A stretch of 64,000 bases of DNA from NCBI GenBank assembly GCA_038049695.1, contig CP142461.1:25985001-26049000 (forward strand), given 5' to 3'. The position numbers and the translations under genes were made by a program. Shown here piece by piece: positions 1-11,560 of this stretch. The stretch is from Cinnamomum chago. Its lineage: Eukaryota; Streptophyta; Magnoliopsida; Laurales; Lauraceae. Every line of letters starts with the position of its first letter. The stretch's first letter is position 1. Below the pieces are notes generated by a model. The model did no database searches and was not told the DNA's origin. It saw only the letters and a list, made by a program, of their open reading frames with translations.

Positions 1-172
1 AGGCGTAAGACTAGAGTACGACACTTGAAATCTTATTTCCTATTAAAGCCCGATCCTAGAGTTTTCTAGAAGGAGTATTTTTACCGAGGGTCGTATGAAA
101 CACATAGTATAGTCAACAATTTTCGCTTAGATACAATGATTGTGTTTTCGTGCAGAGGTTTCGTACAACGCG

Positions 173-185
173 CCCGAAGTTCGGG
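173..185. repeat. Short inverted repeat CCCGAA-G-TTCGGG in A-family monomers
   Basis: Six-base arms flank a single G in the central part of monomers a, g and j; h and others carry one or more arm changes. The example shown is the first a. With the nearby GAAACCCGTTTC (244-255, arms of five) and TTCTAGAA it makes the monomer rich in short dyads. Any role is inference. Confidence 0.7.
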
Positions 186-493
186 TTTTAGCCTTTTTAC
201 ACGTAAAACTTCCTAAAGCGTTTACCAAACCCAAGATTCACCCGAAACCCGTTTCCAACCGAAAAGAATGTCGAAATAACCTACAGTGCGCATCCCAGCC
301 CAGAATCTCTTCAATTGGATTTCAAGGCGTAAGACTAGACTACGACACTTAAAACCCTTTTTTCTTTTAAAACTCGATCCCGGAGTTTTCTAGAAGGAGT
401 ATTTGGACCGAGAGTCGCTTGAAACACATAGTTGAGTCAACAACTTCGTAAAGCTCCATTGATTGAGTTTTCGTACAGAAGTTCCGTACGACT

Positions 494-508
494 CTTCCGA
501 AGTTCGAC
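494..508. other. Crossover window joining monomer b to monomer d (U1)
   Basis: Left of this point the monomer has b markers (ACTAGACTACGACACTTAAA, GTCGCTTGAAAC, GTACGACTC). Right of it are d markers (GACTTTTTAGCC, CAGTCCCAAAATTCC, GAAAGCATTTTCAAACTG). Canonical b and d are identical over the 15 bases CTTCCGAAGTTCGAC between the last b-only and the first d-only base, so the exchange lies here. Both are B-family monomers, as expected for misaligned homologous recombination. Confidence 0.9.
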
Positions 509-2188
509 TTTTTAGCCTTTTCAGTCCCAAAATTCCCTGAAGTGTTTACCAAACCCAAGATTCACCCGAAAGCATTTTCAAACTGAAAAGAATCTCGAAA
601 TAACCTACAAGGCGCAACTCAGCCCAGAATCATTTCAATTGGATTTCGGGGCGTAAAACTAGAGTACAACACTTGAAACCTTATTTTCTATTAAAGCTCG
701 ATCCTAGAGTTCTCTAAAAGGAGTATTTGCACCGAGGGTCGCATGAAACACATAGTATAGTCAACAATTTCGCATAGATACATTGATTGTGTTTTCGTGC
801 AGAGGTTTCGTACAACGCGCTCGAAGTTCTAGTTTTAGCCGTTTCAATCGTAAAACTTCCTACAGTATTTCCCAAACCCAAGATTCACCCGAAACCCATT
901 TCAAGCCGAAAAGAATCTCGAAATAACCTATAATGCGCAACGCAGCCCAGAATCTCTTCAATTGGATTTCGAGGCGTAAGACTAGAGTACGACACTTGAA
1001 ACCCTTTTTTCTTTTAAAACTCGATCGCGGAGTTTTCTAGAAGGAGTATTTGGACTGAGGGTCGCATGAAACACATAGTAGAGTCAAAAACTTCGTAAAG
1101 CTACATTGATTGAGTTTTCATACAGAAGTTCTGTACGATGCTTCCGAAGTTCGACTTTTAGCGTTTTCTAGAGGCAGAACTCCCTGAAGTGTTTACCAAA
1201 CCCAAGATTCACCCGAAACCCGTTTCAAACCGAAATGAATCTCGAAATAACCTACAATGCGCAACTCAGACCACAATCCTTTCAATAGGATTTCGAGGCG
1301 TAAGACTAGAGTACGGCACTTGAAACTTTATTTTCTATTAAAGCTCGATCCTTGAGTTTTCTAGAAGGAGTATTTGCACCGAGGGTCGTATGAAACATAT
1401 AGTATAGTGAACAATTTCGCATAGATACATTGATTGTGTTTTCGTGCAGAGGTTTCGTACAACGCGCCCGAAGTTCGGGTTTTAGCCTTTTCAGACGTAA
1501 GACATCCTGAAGTGTTTACCAAACCCAAGATTCACATGAAACCCGTTTCAAACCGAAAAGAATCTCGAAATAACCTACAATGCGCATCTCAGCCAGAATC
1601 TCTTCAATTGGATTTCGACGCGTAAGACTAGAGTACGACACTTGAAACCCTATTTCCTATTAAAGCCTGATCCTAGAGTTTTCTAGAAGGAGTATTTCCA
1701 CCGAGGGTCGCATGAAACACATAGTAGAGTCAACAGTTTCGCATATATACATTGATTGTGTTTTCGTGCAAAGGTTTCGTACAACGCGCCTGAAGTTCGG
1801 GTTTTAGCGTTTTCAGACGTAAAACTTCATGAAGTGTTTACCAAACCCAAGATTCACCCGACACCAGTTTCAAACCGAAAAGAATCTCGAAATAACCTAC
1901 AGTGCGCATCTCAGCCCAGAATCTCTTCAATTGGATTTCGAGGCGTAAGACTAGAGTACGACACTTGAAACCCTTTTTTCTTTTAAAAATGGATCCCGTA
2001 GTTTTCTAGAAGGAGTATTTGGACCAAGAGTCGCATGAAACACATTGTAGAGTCAACAACTTCGTAAAGCTACATTCTTTGAGTTTTCATACAAACGTTC
2101 CGTATGACGCATCCGAAGTTCGACTTTTAGCCTTTTCAGTCACAGAACTCCCTGAAGTGTTTACAAAACCCAAGATTCGCCCGAAACC

Positions 2189-2200
2189 CGTTTTAAAACG
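2189..2200. repeat. Perfect 12-bp palindrome CGTTTTAAAACG in monomer i
   Basis: The sequence equals its own reverse complement and is present in every i monomer I read; other classes have the imperfect CGTTTCAAACCG at this place. The example shown is the first i. It could form a small cruciform or a dimeric protein site, but nothing in the window proves a function. Confidence 0.7.
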
Positions 2201-2585
2201 AAAAGAATCTCGAAATAACCTACAATGCGCAACTCAGCCCCGAATCCTTTCAATTGGATTTCGAGGCGTAAGACTAGAGTACGACACTTGAAACCTTATT
2301 TTATATTAAAGCTCAATCCTAGAGTTTTCCAGAAGGAGTTTTTGCACCGAGGGTTGCGTGAAACACTTATTATAGTCAACAATTTCGCATAGATACATTG
2401 ATTGTGTTTTCAGGCAAAGGTTTCGTACAACGCGCCCGAAGTTCGGGTTTAGCCTTTTCAGACGTAAAACTTCCTGAAGTGTTTACCAAACCCAAGATTC
2501 ACATGTAACCCGTTTCAAACCGAAAAGAATCTCGAAATAACCTACAATGCGCAACTCAGTCCAGAATCCTTTCAATTGGATTTCG

Positions 2586-5170
2586 AGGCGTAAGACTAGA
2601 GTACGACACTTGAAATCTTATTTCCTATTAAAGCCCGATCCTAGAGTTTTCTAGAAGGAGTATTTTTACCGAGGGTCGTATGAAACACATAGTATAGTCA
2701 ACAATTTTCGCTTAGATACAATGATTGTGTTTTCGTGCAGAGGTTTCGTACAACGCGCCCGAAGTTCGGGTTTTAGCCTTTTTACACGTAAAACTTCCTA
2801 AAGCGTTTACCAAACCCAAGATTCACCCGAAACCCGTTTCCAACCGAAAAGAATGTCGAAATAACCTACAGTGCGCATCCCAGCCCAGAATCTCTTCAAT
2901 TGGATTTCAAGGCGTAAGACTAGACTACGACACTTAAAACCCTTTTTTCTTTTAAAACTCGATCCCGGAGTTTTCTAGAAGGAGTATTTGGACCGAGAGT
3001 CGCTTGAAACACATAGTTGAGTCAACAACTTCGTAAAGCTCCATTGATTGAGTTTTCGTACAGAAGTTCCGTACGACTCTTCCGAAGTTCGACTTTTTGG
3101 CCTTTTCAGTCCCAAAATTCCCTGAAGTGTTTACCAAACCCAAGATTCACCCGAAAGCATTTTCAAACTGAAAAGAATCTCGAAATAACCTACAAGGCGC
3201 AACTCAGCCCAGAATCATTTCAATTGGATTTCGGGGCGTAAAACTAGAGTACAACACTTGAAACCTTATTTTCTATTAAAGCTCGATCCTAGAGTTCTCT
3301 AAAAGGAGTATTTGCACCGAGGGTCGCATGAAACACATAGTATAGTCAACAATTTCGCATAGATACATTGATTGTGTTTTCGTGCAGAGGTTTCGTACAA
3401 CGCGCTCGAAGTTCTAGTTTTAGCCGTTTCAATCGTAAAACTTCCTACAGTATTTCCCAAACCCAAGATTCACCCGAAACCCATTTCAAGCCGAAAAGAA
3501 TCTCGAAATAACCTATAATGCGCAACGCAGCCCAGAATCTCTTCAATTGGATTTCGAGGCGTAAGACTAGAGTACGACACTTGAAACCCTTTTTTCTTTT
3601 AAAACTCGATCGCGGAGTTTTCTAGAAGGAGTATTTGGACTGAGGGTCGCATGAAACACATAGTAGAGTCAAAAACTTCGTAAAGCTACATTGATTGAGT
3701 TTTCATACAGAAGTTCTGTACGATGCTTCCGAAGTTCGACTTTTAGCGTTTTCTAGAGGCAGAACTCCCTGAAGTGTTTACCAAACCCAAGATTCACCCG
3801 AAACCCGTTTCAAACCGAAATGAATCTCGAAATAACCTACAATGCGCAACTCAGACCACAATCCTTTCAATAGGATTTCGAGGCGTAAGACTAGAGTACG
3901 GCACTTGAAACTTTATTTTCTATTAAAGCTCGATCCTTGAGTTTTCTAGAAGGAGTATTTGCACCGAGGGTCGTATGAAACATATAGTATAGTGAACAAT
4001 TTCGCATAGATACATTGATTGTGTTTTCGTGCAGAGGTTTCGTACAACGCGCCCGAAGTTCGGGTTTTAGCCTTTTCAGACGTAAGACATCCTGAAGTGT
4101 TTACCAAACCCAAGATTCACATGAAACCCGTTTCAAACCGAAAAGAATCTCGAAATAACCTACAATGCGCATCTCAGCCAGAATCTCTTCAATTGGATTT
4201 CGACGCGTAAGACTAGAGTACGACACTTGAAACCCTATTTCCTATTAAAGCCTGATCCTAGAGTTTTCTAGAAGGAGTATTTCCACCGAGGGTCGCATGA
4301 AACACATAGTAGAGTCAACAGTTTCGCATATATACATTGATTGTGTTTTCGTGCAAAGGTTTCGTACAACGCGCCTGAAGTTCGGGTTTTAGCGTTTTCA
4401 GACGTAAAACTTCATGAAGTGTTTACCAAACCCAAGATTCACCCGACACCAGTTTCAAACCGAAAAGAATCTCGAAATAACCTACAGTGCGCATCTCAGC
4501 CCAGAATCTCTTCAATTGGATTTCGAGGCGTAAGACTAGAGTACGACACTTGAAACCCTTTTTTCTTTTAAAAATGGATCCCGTAGTTTTCTAGAAGGAG
4601 TATTTGGACCAAGAGTCGCATGAAACACATTGTAGAGTCAACAACTTCGTAAAGCTACATTCTTTGAGTTTTCATACAAACGTTCCGTATGACGCATCCG
4701 AAGTTCGACTTTTAGCCTTTTCAGTCACAGAACTCCCTGAAGTGTTTACAAAACCCAAGATTCGCCCGAAACCCGTTTTAAAACGAAAAGAATCTCGAAA
4801 TAACCTACAATGCGCAACTCAGCCCCGAATCCTTTCAATTGGATTTCGAGGCGTAAGACTAGAGTACGACACTTGAAACCTTATTTTATATTAAAGCTCA
4901 ATCCTAGAGTTTTCCAGAAGGAGTTTTTGCACCGAGGGTTGCGTGAAACACTTATTATAGTCAACAATTTCGCATAGATACATTGATTGTGTTTTCAGGC
5001 AAAGGTTTCGTACAACGCGCCCGAAGTTCGGGTTTAGCCTTTTCAGACGTAAAACTTCCTGAAGTGTTTACCAAACCCAAGATTCACATGTAACCCGTTT
5101 CAAACCGAAAAGAATCTCGAAATAACCTACAATGCGCAACTCAGTCCAGAATCCTTTCAATTGGATTTCG
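2586..5170. repeat. HOR unit U2: 8-mer, near-exact copy of U1
   Basis: U2 has the same monomer order and the same 2,585-bp length as U1, including the b/d hybrid (2910-3233) and the 324-bp a. Reading the two in register I found a single difference, A at 514 versus G at 3099. This is much closer than a typical pair of units and indicates a very recent duplication of the shortened unit. Confidence 0.95.
3079..3093. other. Same b/d crossover window, second copy (U2)
   Basis: Identical junction 2,585 bp downstream of the first. Because the breakpoint is the same, the hybrid arose once and was then copied with its unit. The base that separates the two copies (A at 514, G at 3099) lies just to the right of the junction. 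Confidence 0.9.
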
Positions 5171-8100
5171 AGGCGTAAGACTAGAGTACGACACTTGAAA
5201 TCTTATTTCCTATTAAAGCCCGATCCTAGAGTTTTCTAGAAGGAGTATTTTTACCGAGGGTCGTATGAAACACATAGTATAGTCAACAATTTTCGCTTAG
5301 ATACAATGATTGTGTTTTCGTGCAGAGGTTTCGTACAACGCGCCCGAAGTTCGGGTTTTAGCCTTTTTACACGTAAAACTTCCTAAAGCGTTTACCAAAC
5401 CCAAGATTCACCCGAAACCCGTTTCCAACCGAAAAGAATGTCGAAATAACCTACAGTGCGCATCCCAGCCCAGAATCTCTTCAATTGGATTTCAAGGCGT
5501 AAGACTAGACTACGACACTTAAAACCCTTTTTTCTTTTAAAACTCGATCCCGGAGTTTTCTAGAAGGAGTATTTGGACCGAGAGTCGCTTGAAACACATA
5601 GTTGAGTCAACAACTTCGTAAAGCTCCATTGATTGAGTTTTCGTACAGAAGTTCCGTACGACTCTTCCGAAGTTCGACCTTTAGCCTTTTTAGTCGCAGA
5701 ACTCCCTGAAGTGTTTACCAAACCCAAGATTCACCCGAAACCCGTTTCAAACCGAAAAGAATGCCGAAATAACCTACAATGCGCAACTCAGCCCAGAATC
5801 CTTTCAATTGGATTTCGAGGCGTAAGACTAGAGAACGACACTTGAATCCTTATTTTCTATTAAAGCTCGATCCTGGAGTTTTCTAGATGGAGTATTTGCA
5901 CCGAGAGTCGAATGAAACACATAGTATAGTCAACAATTTAACATAATTACATTGATTGTGTTTTCGTGCAGAGGTTTCGTACAACTCGCTCGAAGTTCGG
6001 GTTTTAGCCTTTTCAGACGTAAAACTTCCTGAAGTGTTTACCAAACCCAAGATTCACCCGAAACCCGTTTCAAACCGAAAAGAATATCGAATTAACCAAC
6101 AATGCGCATCTCAGCCCAGAATCTTTTCAATTGGATTTCGAGACGTAAGACTAGAGTACGACACTTGAAACGCTTTTTTCTTTTAAAACTCGATCCCGGA
6201 GTTTTCTAGAAGAGGTATTTGGACCGAGAGTCGCAAGAAACACATAGTAGAGTTAAAAACTTCGTAAAGCTACATTGATTGAGTTTTCCTACAGAAGTTC
6301 CGTACGACGCTTCCGAAGTTCGACTTTTTAGCCTTTTCAGTCCCAAAATTCCCTGAAGTGTTTACCAAACCCAAGATTCACCCGAAAGCATTTTCAAACT
6401 GAAAAGAATCTCGAAATAACCTACAAGGCGCAACTCAGCCCAGAATCATTTCAATTGGATTTCGGGGCGTAAAACTAGAGTACAACACTTGAAACCTTAT
6501 TTTCTATTAAAGCTCGATCCTAGAGTTCTCTAAAAGGAGTATTTGCACCGAGGGTCGCATGAAACACATAGTATAGTCAACAATTTCGCATAGATACATT
6601 GATTGTGTTTTCGTGCAGAGGTTTCGTACAACGCGCTCGAAGTTCTAGTTTTAGCCGTTTCAATCGTAAAACTTCCTACAGTATTTCCCAAACCCAAGAT
6701 TCACCCGAAACCCATTTCAAGCCGAAAAGAATCTCGAAATAACCTATAATGCGCAACGCAACCCAGAATCTCTTCAATTGGATTTCGAGGCATAAGACTA
6801 GAGTACGACACTTGAAACCCTTTTTTCTTTTAAAACTTCGTAAAGCTACATTGATTGAGTTTTCATACAGAAGTTCTGTACGATGCTTCCGAAGTTCGAC
6901 TTTTAGCGTTTTCTAGAGGCAGAACTCCCTGAAGTGTTTACCAAACCCAAGATTCACCCGAAACCCGTTTCAAACCGAAATGAATCTCGAAATAACCTAC
7001 AATGCGCAACTCAGACCACAGTCCTTTCAATAGGATTTCGAGGCGTAAGACTAGAGTACGGCACTTGAAACTTTATTTTCTATTAAAGCTCGATCCTTGA
7101 GTTTTCTAGAAGGAGTATTTGCACCGAGGGTCGTATGAAACATATAGTATAGTGAACAATTTCGCATAGATACATTGATTGTGTTTTCGTGCAGAGGTTT
7201 CGTACAACGCGCCCGAAGTTCGGGTTTTAGCCTTTTCAGACGTAAGACATCCTGAAGTGTTTACCAAACCCAAGATTCACATGAAACCCGTTTCAAACCG
7301 AAAAGAATCTCGAAATAACCTACAATGCGCATCTCAGCCAGAATCTCTTCAATTGGATTTCGACGCGTAAGACTAGAGTACGACACTTGAAACCCTATTT
7401 CCTATTAAAGCCTGATCCTAGAGTTTTCTAGAAGGAGTATTTCCACCGAGGGTCGCATGAAACACATAGTAGAGTCAACAGTTTCGCATATATACATTGA
7501 TTGTGTTTTCGTGAAAAGGTTTCGTACAACGCGCCTGAAGTTCGGGTTTTAGCGTTTTCAGACGTAAAACTTCATGAAGTGTTTACCAAACCCAAGATTC
7601 ACACGACACCAGTTTCAAACCGAAAAGAATCTCGAAATAACCTACAGTGCGCATCTCAGCCCAGAATCTCTTCAATTGGATTTCGAGGCGTAAGACTAGA
7701 GTACGACACTTGAAACCCTTTTTTCTTTTAAAAATGGATCCCGTAGTTTTCTAGAAGGAGTATTTGGACCAAGAGTCGCATGAAACACATTGTAGAGTCA
7801 ACAACTTCGTAAAGCTACATTCTTTGAGTTTTCATACAAACGTTCCGTATGACGCATCCGAAGTTCGACTTTTAGCCTTTCAGTCACAGAACTCCCTGAA
7901 GTGTTTACAAAACCCAAGATTCACCCGAAACCCGTTTTAAAACGAAAAGAATCTCGAAATAACCTACAATGCGCAACTCAGCCCCGAATCCTTTCAATTG
8001 GATTTCGAGGCGTAAGACTAGAGTACGACACTTGAAACCTTATTTTATATTAAAGCTCAATCCTAGAGTTTTCGAGAAGGAGTTTTTGCACCGAGGGTTG

Positions 8101-8329
8101 CGTGAAACACTTATTATAGTCAACAATTTCGCATAGATACATTGATTGTGTTTTCAGGCAAAGGTTTCGTACAACGCGCCCGAAGTTCGGGTTTAGCCTT
8201 TTCAGACGTAAAACTTCCTGAAGTGTTTACCAAACCCAAGATTCACATGTAACCCGTTTCAAACCGAAAAGAATCTCGAAATAACCTACAATGCGCAACT
8301 CAGTCCAGAATCCTTTCAATTGGATTTCG
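5171..8329. repeat. HOR unit U3: 10-mer, 3,159 bp, with truncated f
   Basis: Monomers: a 5171-5494, b 5495-5817, c 5818-6140, d 6141-6464, e 6465-6787, f 6788-7040 (253 bp), g 7041-7362, h 7363-7685, i 7686-8007, j 8008-8329. This is the first unit with intact b, c and d. Monomer f lost 71 bp. Monomer i lost one T (AGCCTTTCAGTCAC), which breaks the open frame seen in other i copies. Monomer a still has the extra T; f has the later CCACAGTCC state but the early CACTTGAAACCC state, so it is intermediate between U1-U2 and U4. Confidence 0.95.
6832..6837. other. 71-bp microhomology deletion scar in monomer f
   Basis: Canonical f reads TTTTAAAACTCGATCGCGG and, 71 bp further on, GTCAAAAACTTCGTAAAGC. 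Here TTTTAAAAC runs straight into TTCGTAAAGC. The six bases AAAACT occur at both ends and one copy remains, as expected for microhomology-mediated joining or replication slippage rather than crossover between monomers. Confidence 0.9.
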
Positions 8330-11300
8330 AGGCGTAAGACTAGAGTACGACACTTGAAATCTTATTTCCTATTAAAGCCCGATCCTAGAGTTTTCTAGAA
8401 GGAGTATTTTTACCGAGGGTCGTATGAAACACATAGTATAGTCAACAATTTTCGCTTAGATACAATGATTGTGTTTTCGTGCAGAGGTTTCGTACAACGC
8501 GCCCGAAGTTCGGGTTTTAGCCTTTTTACACGTAAAACTTCCTAAAGCGTTTACCAAACCCAAGATTCACCCGAAACCCGTTTCCAACCGAAAAGAATGT
8601 CGAAATAACCTACAGTGCGCATCCCAGCCCAGAATCTCTTCAATTGGATTTCAAGGCGTAAGACTAGACTACGACACTTAAAACCCTTTTTTCTTTTAAA
8701 ACTCGATCCCGGAGTTTTCTAGAAGGAGTATTTGGACCGAGAGTCGCTTGAAACACATAGTTGAGTCAACAACTTCGTAAAGCTCCATTGATTGAGTTTT
8801 CGTACAGAAGTACCGTACGACTCTTCCGAAGTTCGACCTTTAGCCTTTTTAGTCGCAGAACTCCCTGAAGTGTTTACCAAACCCAAGATTCACCCGAAAC
8901 CCGTTTCAAACCGAAAAGAATGCCGAAATAACCTACAATGCGCAACTCAGCCCAGAATCCTTTCAATTGGATTTCGAGGCGTAAGACTAGAGAACGACAC
9001 TTGAATCCTTATTTTCTATTAAAGCTCGATCCTGGAGTTTTCTAGATGGAGTATTTGCACCGAGAGTCGAATGAAACACATAGTATAGTCAGCAATTTAA
9101 CATAATTACATTGATTGTGTTTTCGTGCAGAGGTTTCGTACAACTCGCTCGAAGTTCGGGTTTTAGCCTTTTCAGACGTAAAACTTCCTGAAGTGTTTAC
9201 CAAACCCAAGATTCACCCGAAACCCGTTTCAAACCGAAAAGAATATCGAATTAACCAACAATGCGCATCTCAGCCCAGAATCTTTTCAATTGGATTTCGA
9301 GACGTAAGACTAGAGTACGACACTTGAAACGCTTTTTTCTTTTAAAACTCGATCCCGGAGTTTTCTAGAAGAGGTATTTGGACCGAGAGTCGCAAGAAAC
9401 ACATAGTAGAGTTAACAACTTCGTAAAGCTACATTGATTGAGTTTTCCTACAGAAGTTCCGTACGACGCTTCCGAAGTTCGACTTTTTAGCCTTTTCAGT
9501 CCCAAAATTCCCTGAAGTGTTTACCAAACCCAAGATTCACCCGAAAGCATTTTCAAACTGAAAAGAATCTCGAAATAACCTACAAGGCGCAACTCAGCCC
9601 AGAATCATTTCAATTGGATTTCGGGGCGTAAAACTAGAGTACAACACTTGAAACCTTATTTTCTATTAAAGCTCGATCCTAGAGTTCTCTAAAAGGAGTA
9701 TTTGCACCGAGGGTCGCATGAAACACATAGTATAGTCAACAATTTCGCATAGATACATTGATTGTGTTTTCGTGCAGAGGTTTCGTACAACGCGCTCGAA
9801 GTTCTAGTTTTAGCCGTTTCAATCGTAAAACTTCCTACAGTATTTCCCAAACCCAAGATTCACCCGAAACCCATTTCAAGCCGAAAAGAATCTCGAAATA
9901 ACCTATAATGCGCAACGCAGCCCAGAATCTCTTCAATTGGATTTCGAGGCGTAAGACTAGAGTACGACAATTGAAACCGTTTTTTCTTTTAAAACTCGAT
10001 CGCGGAGTTTTCTAGAAGGAGTATTTGGACTGAGGGTCGCATGAAACACATAGTAGAGTCAAAAACTTCGTAAAGCTACATTGATTGAGTTTTCATACAG
10101 AAGTTCTGTACGATGCTTCCGAAGTTCGACTTTTAGCGTTTTCTAGAGGCAGAACTCCCTGAAGTGTTTACCAAACCCAAGATTCACCCGAAACCCGTTT
10201 CAAACCGAAATGAATCTCGAAATAACCTACAATGCGCAACTCAGACCACAGTCCTTTCAATAGGATTTCGAGGCGTAAGACTAGAGTACGGCACTTGAAA
10301 CTTTATTTTCTATTAAAGCTCGATCCTTGAGTTTTCTAGAAGGAGTATTTGCACCGAGGGTCGTATGAAACATATAGTATAGTGAACAATTTCGCATAGA
10401 TACATTGATTGTGTTTTCGTGCAGAGGTTTCGTACAACGCGCCCGAAGTTCGGGTTTTAGCCTTTTCAGACGTAAGACATCCTGAAGTGTTTACCAAACC
10501 CAAGATTCACATGAAACCCGTTTCAAACCGAAAAGAATCTCGAAATAACCTACAATGCGCATCTCAGCCAGAATCTCTTCAATTGGATTTCGACGCGTAA
10601 GACTAGAGTACGACACTTGAAACCCTATTTCCTATTAAAGCCTGATCCTAGAGTTTTCTAGAAGGAGTATTTCCACCGAGGGTCGCATGAAACACATAGT
10701 AGAGTCAACAGTTTCGCATATATACATTGATTGTGTTTTCGTGAAAAGGTTTCGTACAACGCGCCTGAAGTTCGGGTTTTAGCGTTTTCAGACGTAAAAC
10801 TTCATGAAGTGTTTACCAAACCCAAGATTCACCCGACACCAGTTTCAAACCGAAAAGAATCTCGAAATAACCTACAGTGCGCATCTCAGCCCAGAATCTC
10901 TTCAATTGGATTTCGAGGCGTAAGACTAGAGTACGACACTTGAAACCCTTTTTTCTTTTAAAAATGGATCCCGTAGTTTTCTAGAAGGAGTATTTGGACC
11001 AAGAGTCGCATGAAACACATTGTAGAGTCAACAACTTCGTAAAGCTACATTCTTTGAGTTTTCATACAAACGTTCCGTATGACGCATCCGAAGTTCGACT
11101 TTTAGCCTTTTCAGTCACAGAACTCCCTGAAGTGTTTACAAAACCCAAGATTCGCCCGAAACCCGTTTTAAAACGAAAAGAATCTCGAAATAACCTACAA
11201 TGCGCAACTCAGCCCCGAATCCTTTCAATTGGATTTCGAGGCGTAAGACTAGAGTACGACACTTGAAACCTTATTTTATATTAAAGCTCAATCCTAGAGT

Positions 11301-11560
11301 TTTCCAGAAGGAGTTTTTGCACCGAGGGTTGCGTGAAACACTTATTATAGTCAACAATTTCGCATAGATACATTGATTGTGTTTTCAGGCAAAGGTTTCG
11401 TACAACGCGCCCGAAGTTCGGGTTTAGCCTTTTCAGACGTAAAACTTCCTGAAGTGTTTACCAAACCCAAGATTCACATGTAACCCGTTTCAAACCGAAA
11501 AGAATCTCGAAATAACCTACAATGCGCAACTCAGTCCAGAATCCTTTCAATTGGATTTCG
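8330..11560. repeat. HOR unit U4: canonical 10-mer, 3,231 bp
   Basis: All ten classes are present in order. The unit is one base longer than canonical because a (8330-8653) is the last a with the extra T. Monomer f is the first with the GACAATTG state that then persists to the window end. Monomer i has ATTCGCCCG and j has TTTTCCAGAAGG, states shared with U1-U2 and again with U18-U19. Monomer b has GTACCGTACG near 8811, a rare state seen again only in U20. Confidence 0.95.

Larger units (their letters stand above)
1..2585. repeat. HOR unit U1: 8-mer (a, b/d hybrid, e, f, g, h, i, j)
   Basis: Monomers: a 1-324, b/d 325-648, e 649-971, f 972-1295, g 1296-1617, h 1618-1940, i 1941-2263, j 2264-2585. 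Compared with the canonical unit, the second half of b, all of c and the first half of d are absent, removing 646 bp. Monomer a carries one extra T (CAATTTTCGC), giving 324 bp. Monomer f keeps CACTTGAAACCC and CCACAATCC, states not seen in the later canonical units. The left edge coincides with an a boundary, so array almost certainly continues upstream. Confidence 0.95.

Noticed and set aside
60..110. Heat-shock-element-like TTCTAGAA in most monomers
   Set aside because: Only a two-part element; a functional site normally needs three or more alternating GAA/TTC blocks.
176..195. Pol III B-box-like GTTCGGGTT or GTTCGACTT, suggesting a tRNA or SINE origin
   Set aside because: Only part of the consensus matches, there is no A box at a suitable distance, and no cloverleaf can be drawn.
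140..352. Family of 63-70-codon open frames on the + strand in classes a, b, c, g and h, repeated in most units
   Set aside because: They begin at TTG, not ATG, lie wholly inside satellite monomers and cross monomer borders, and have no recognisable domain. Their conservation follows from the youth of the array.
367..558. 63-codon minus-strand frame in the b/d hybrid, and the copy in U2
   Set aside because: It exists only because of the recombination junction, and ends where the hybrid ends; no sign of a gene.
2019..2291. 90- to 96-codon frame in monomer i with an AAGGAG upstream
   Set aside because: TTG start, low complexity relationship to all other monomers, broken in U3 and extended in U16-U18 by single-base changes, and no other prokaryotic feature in 64 kb.
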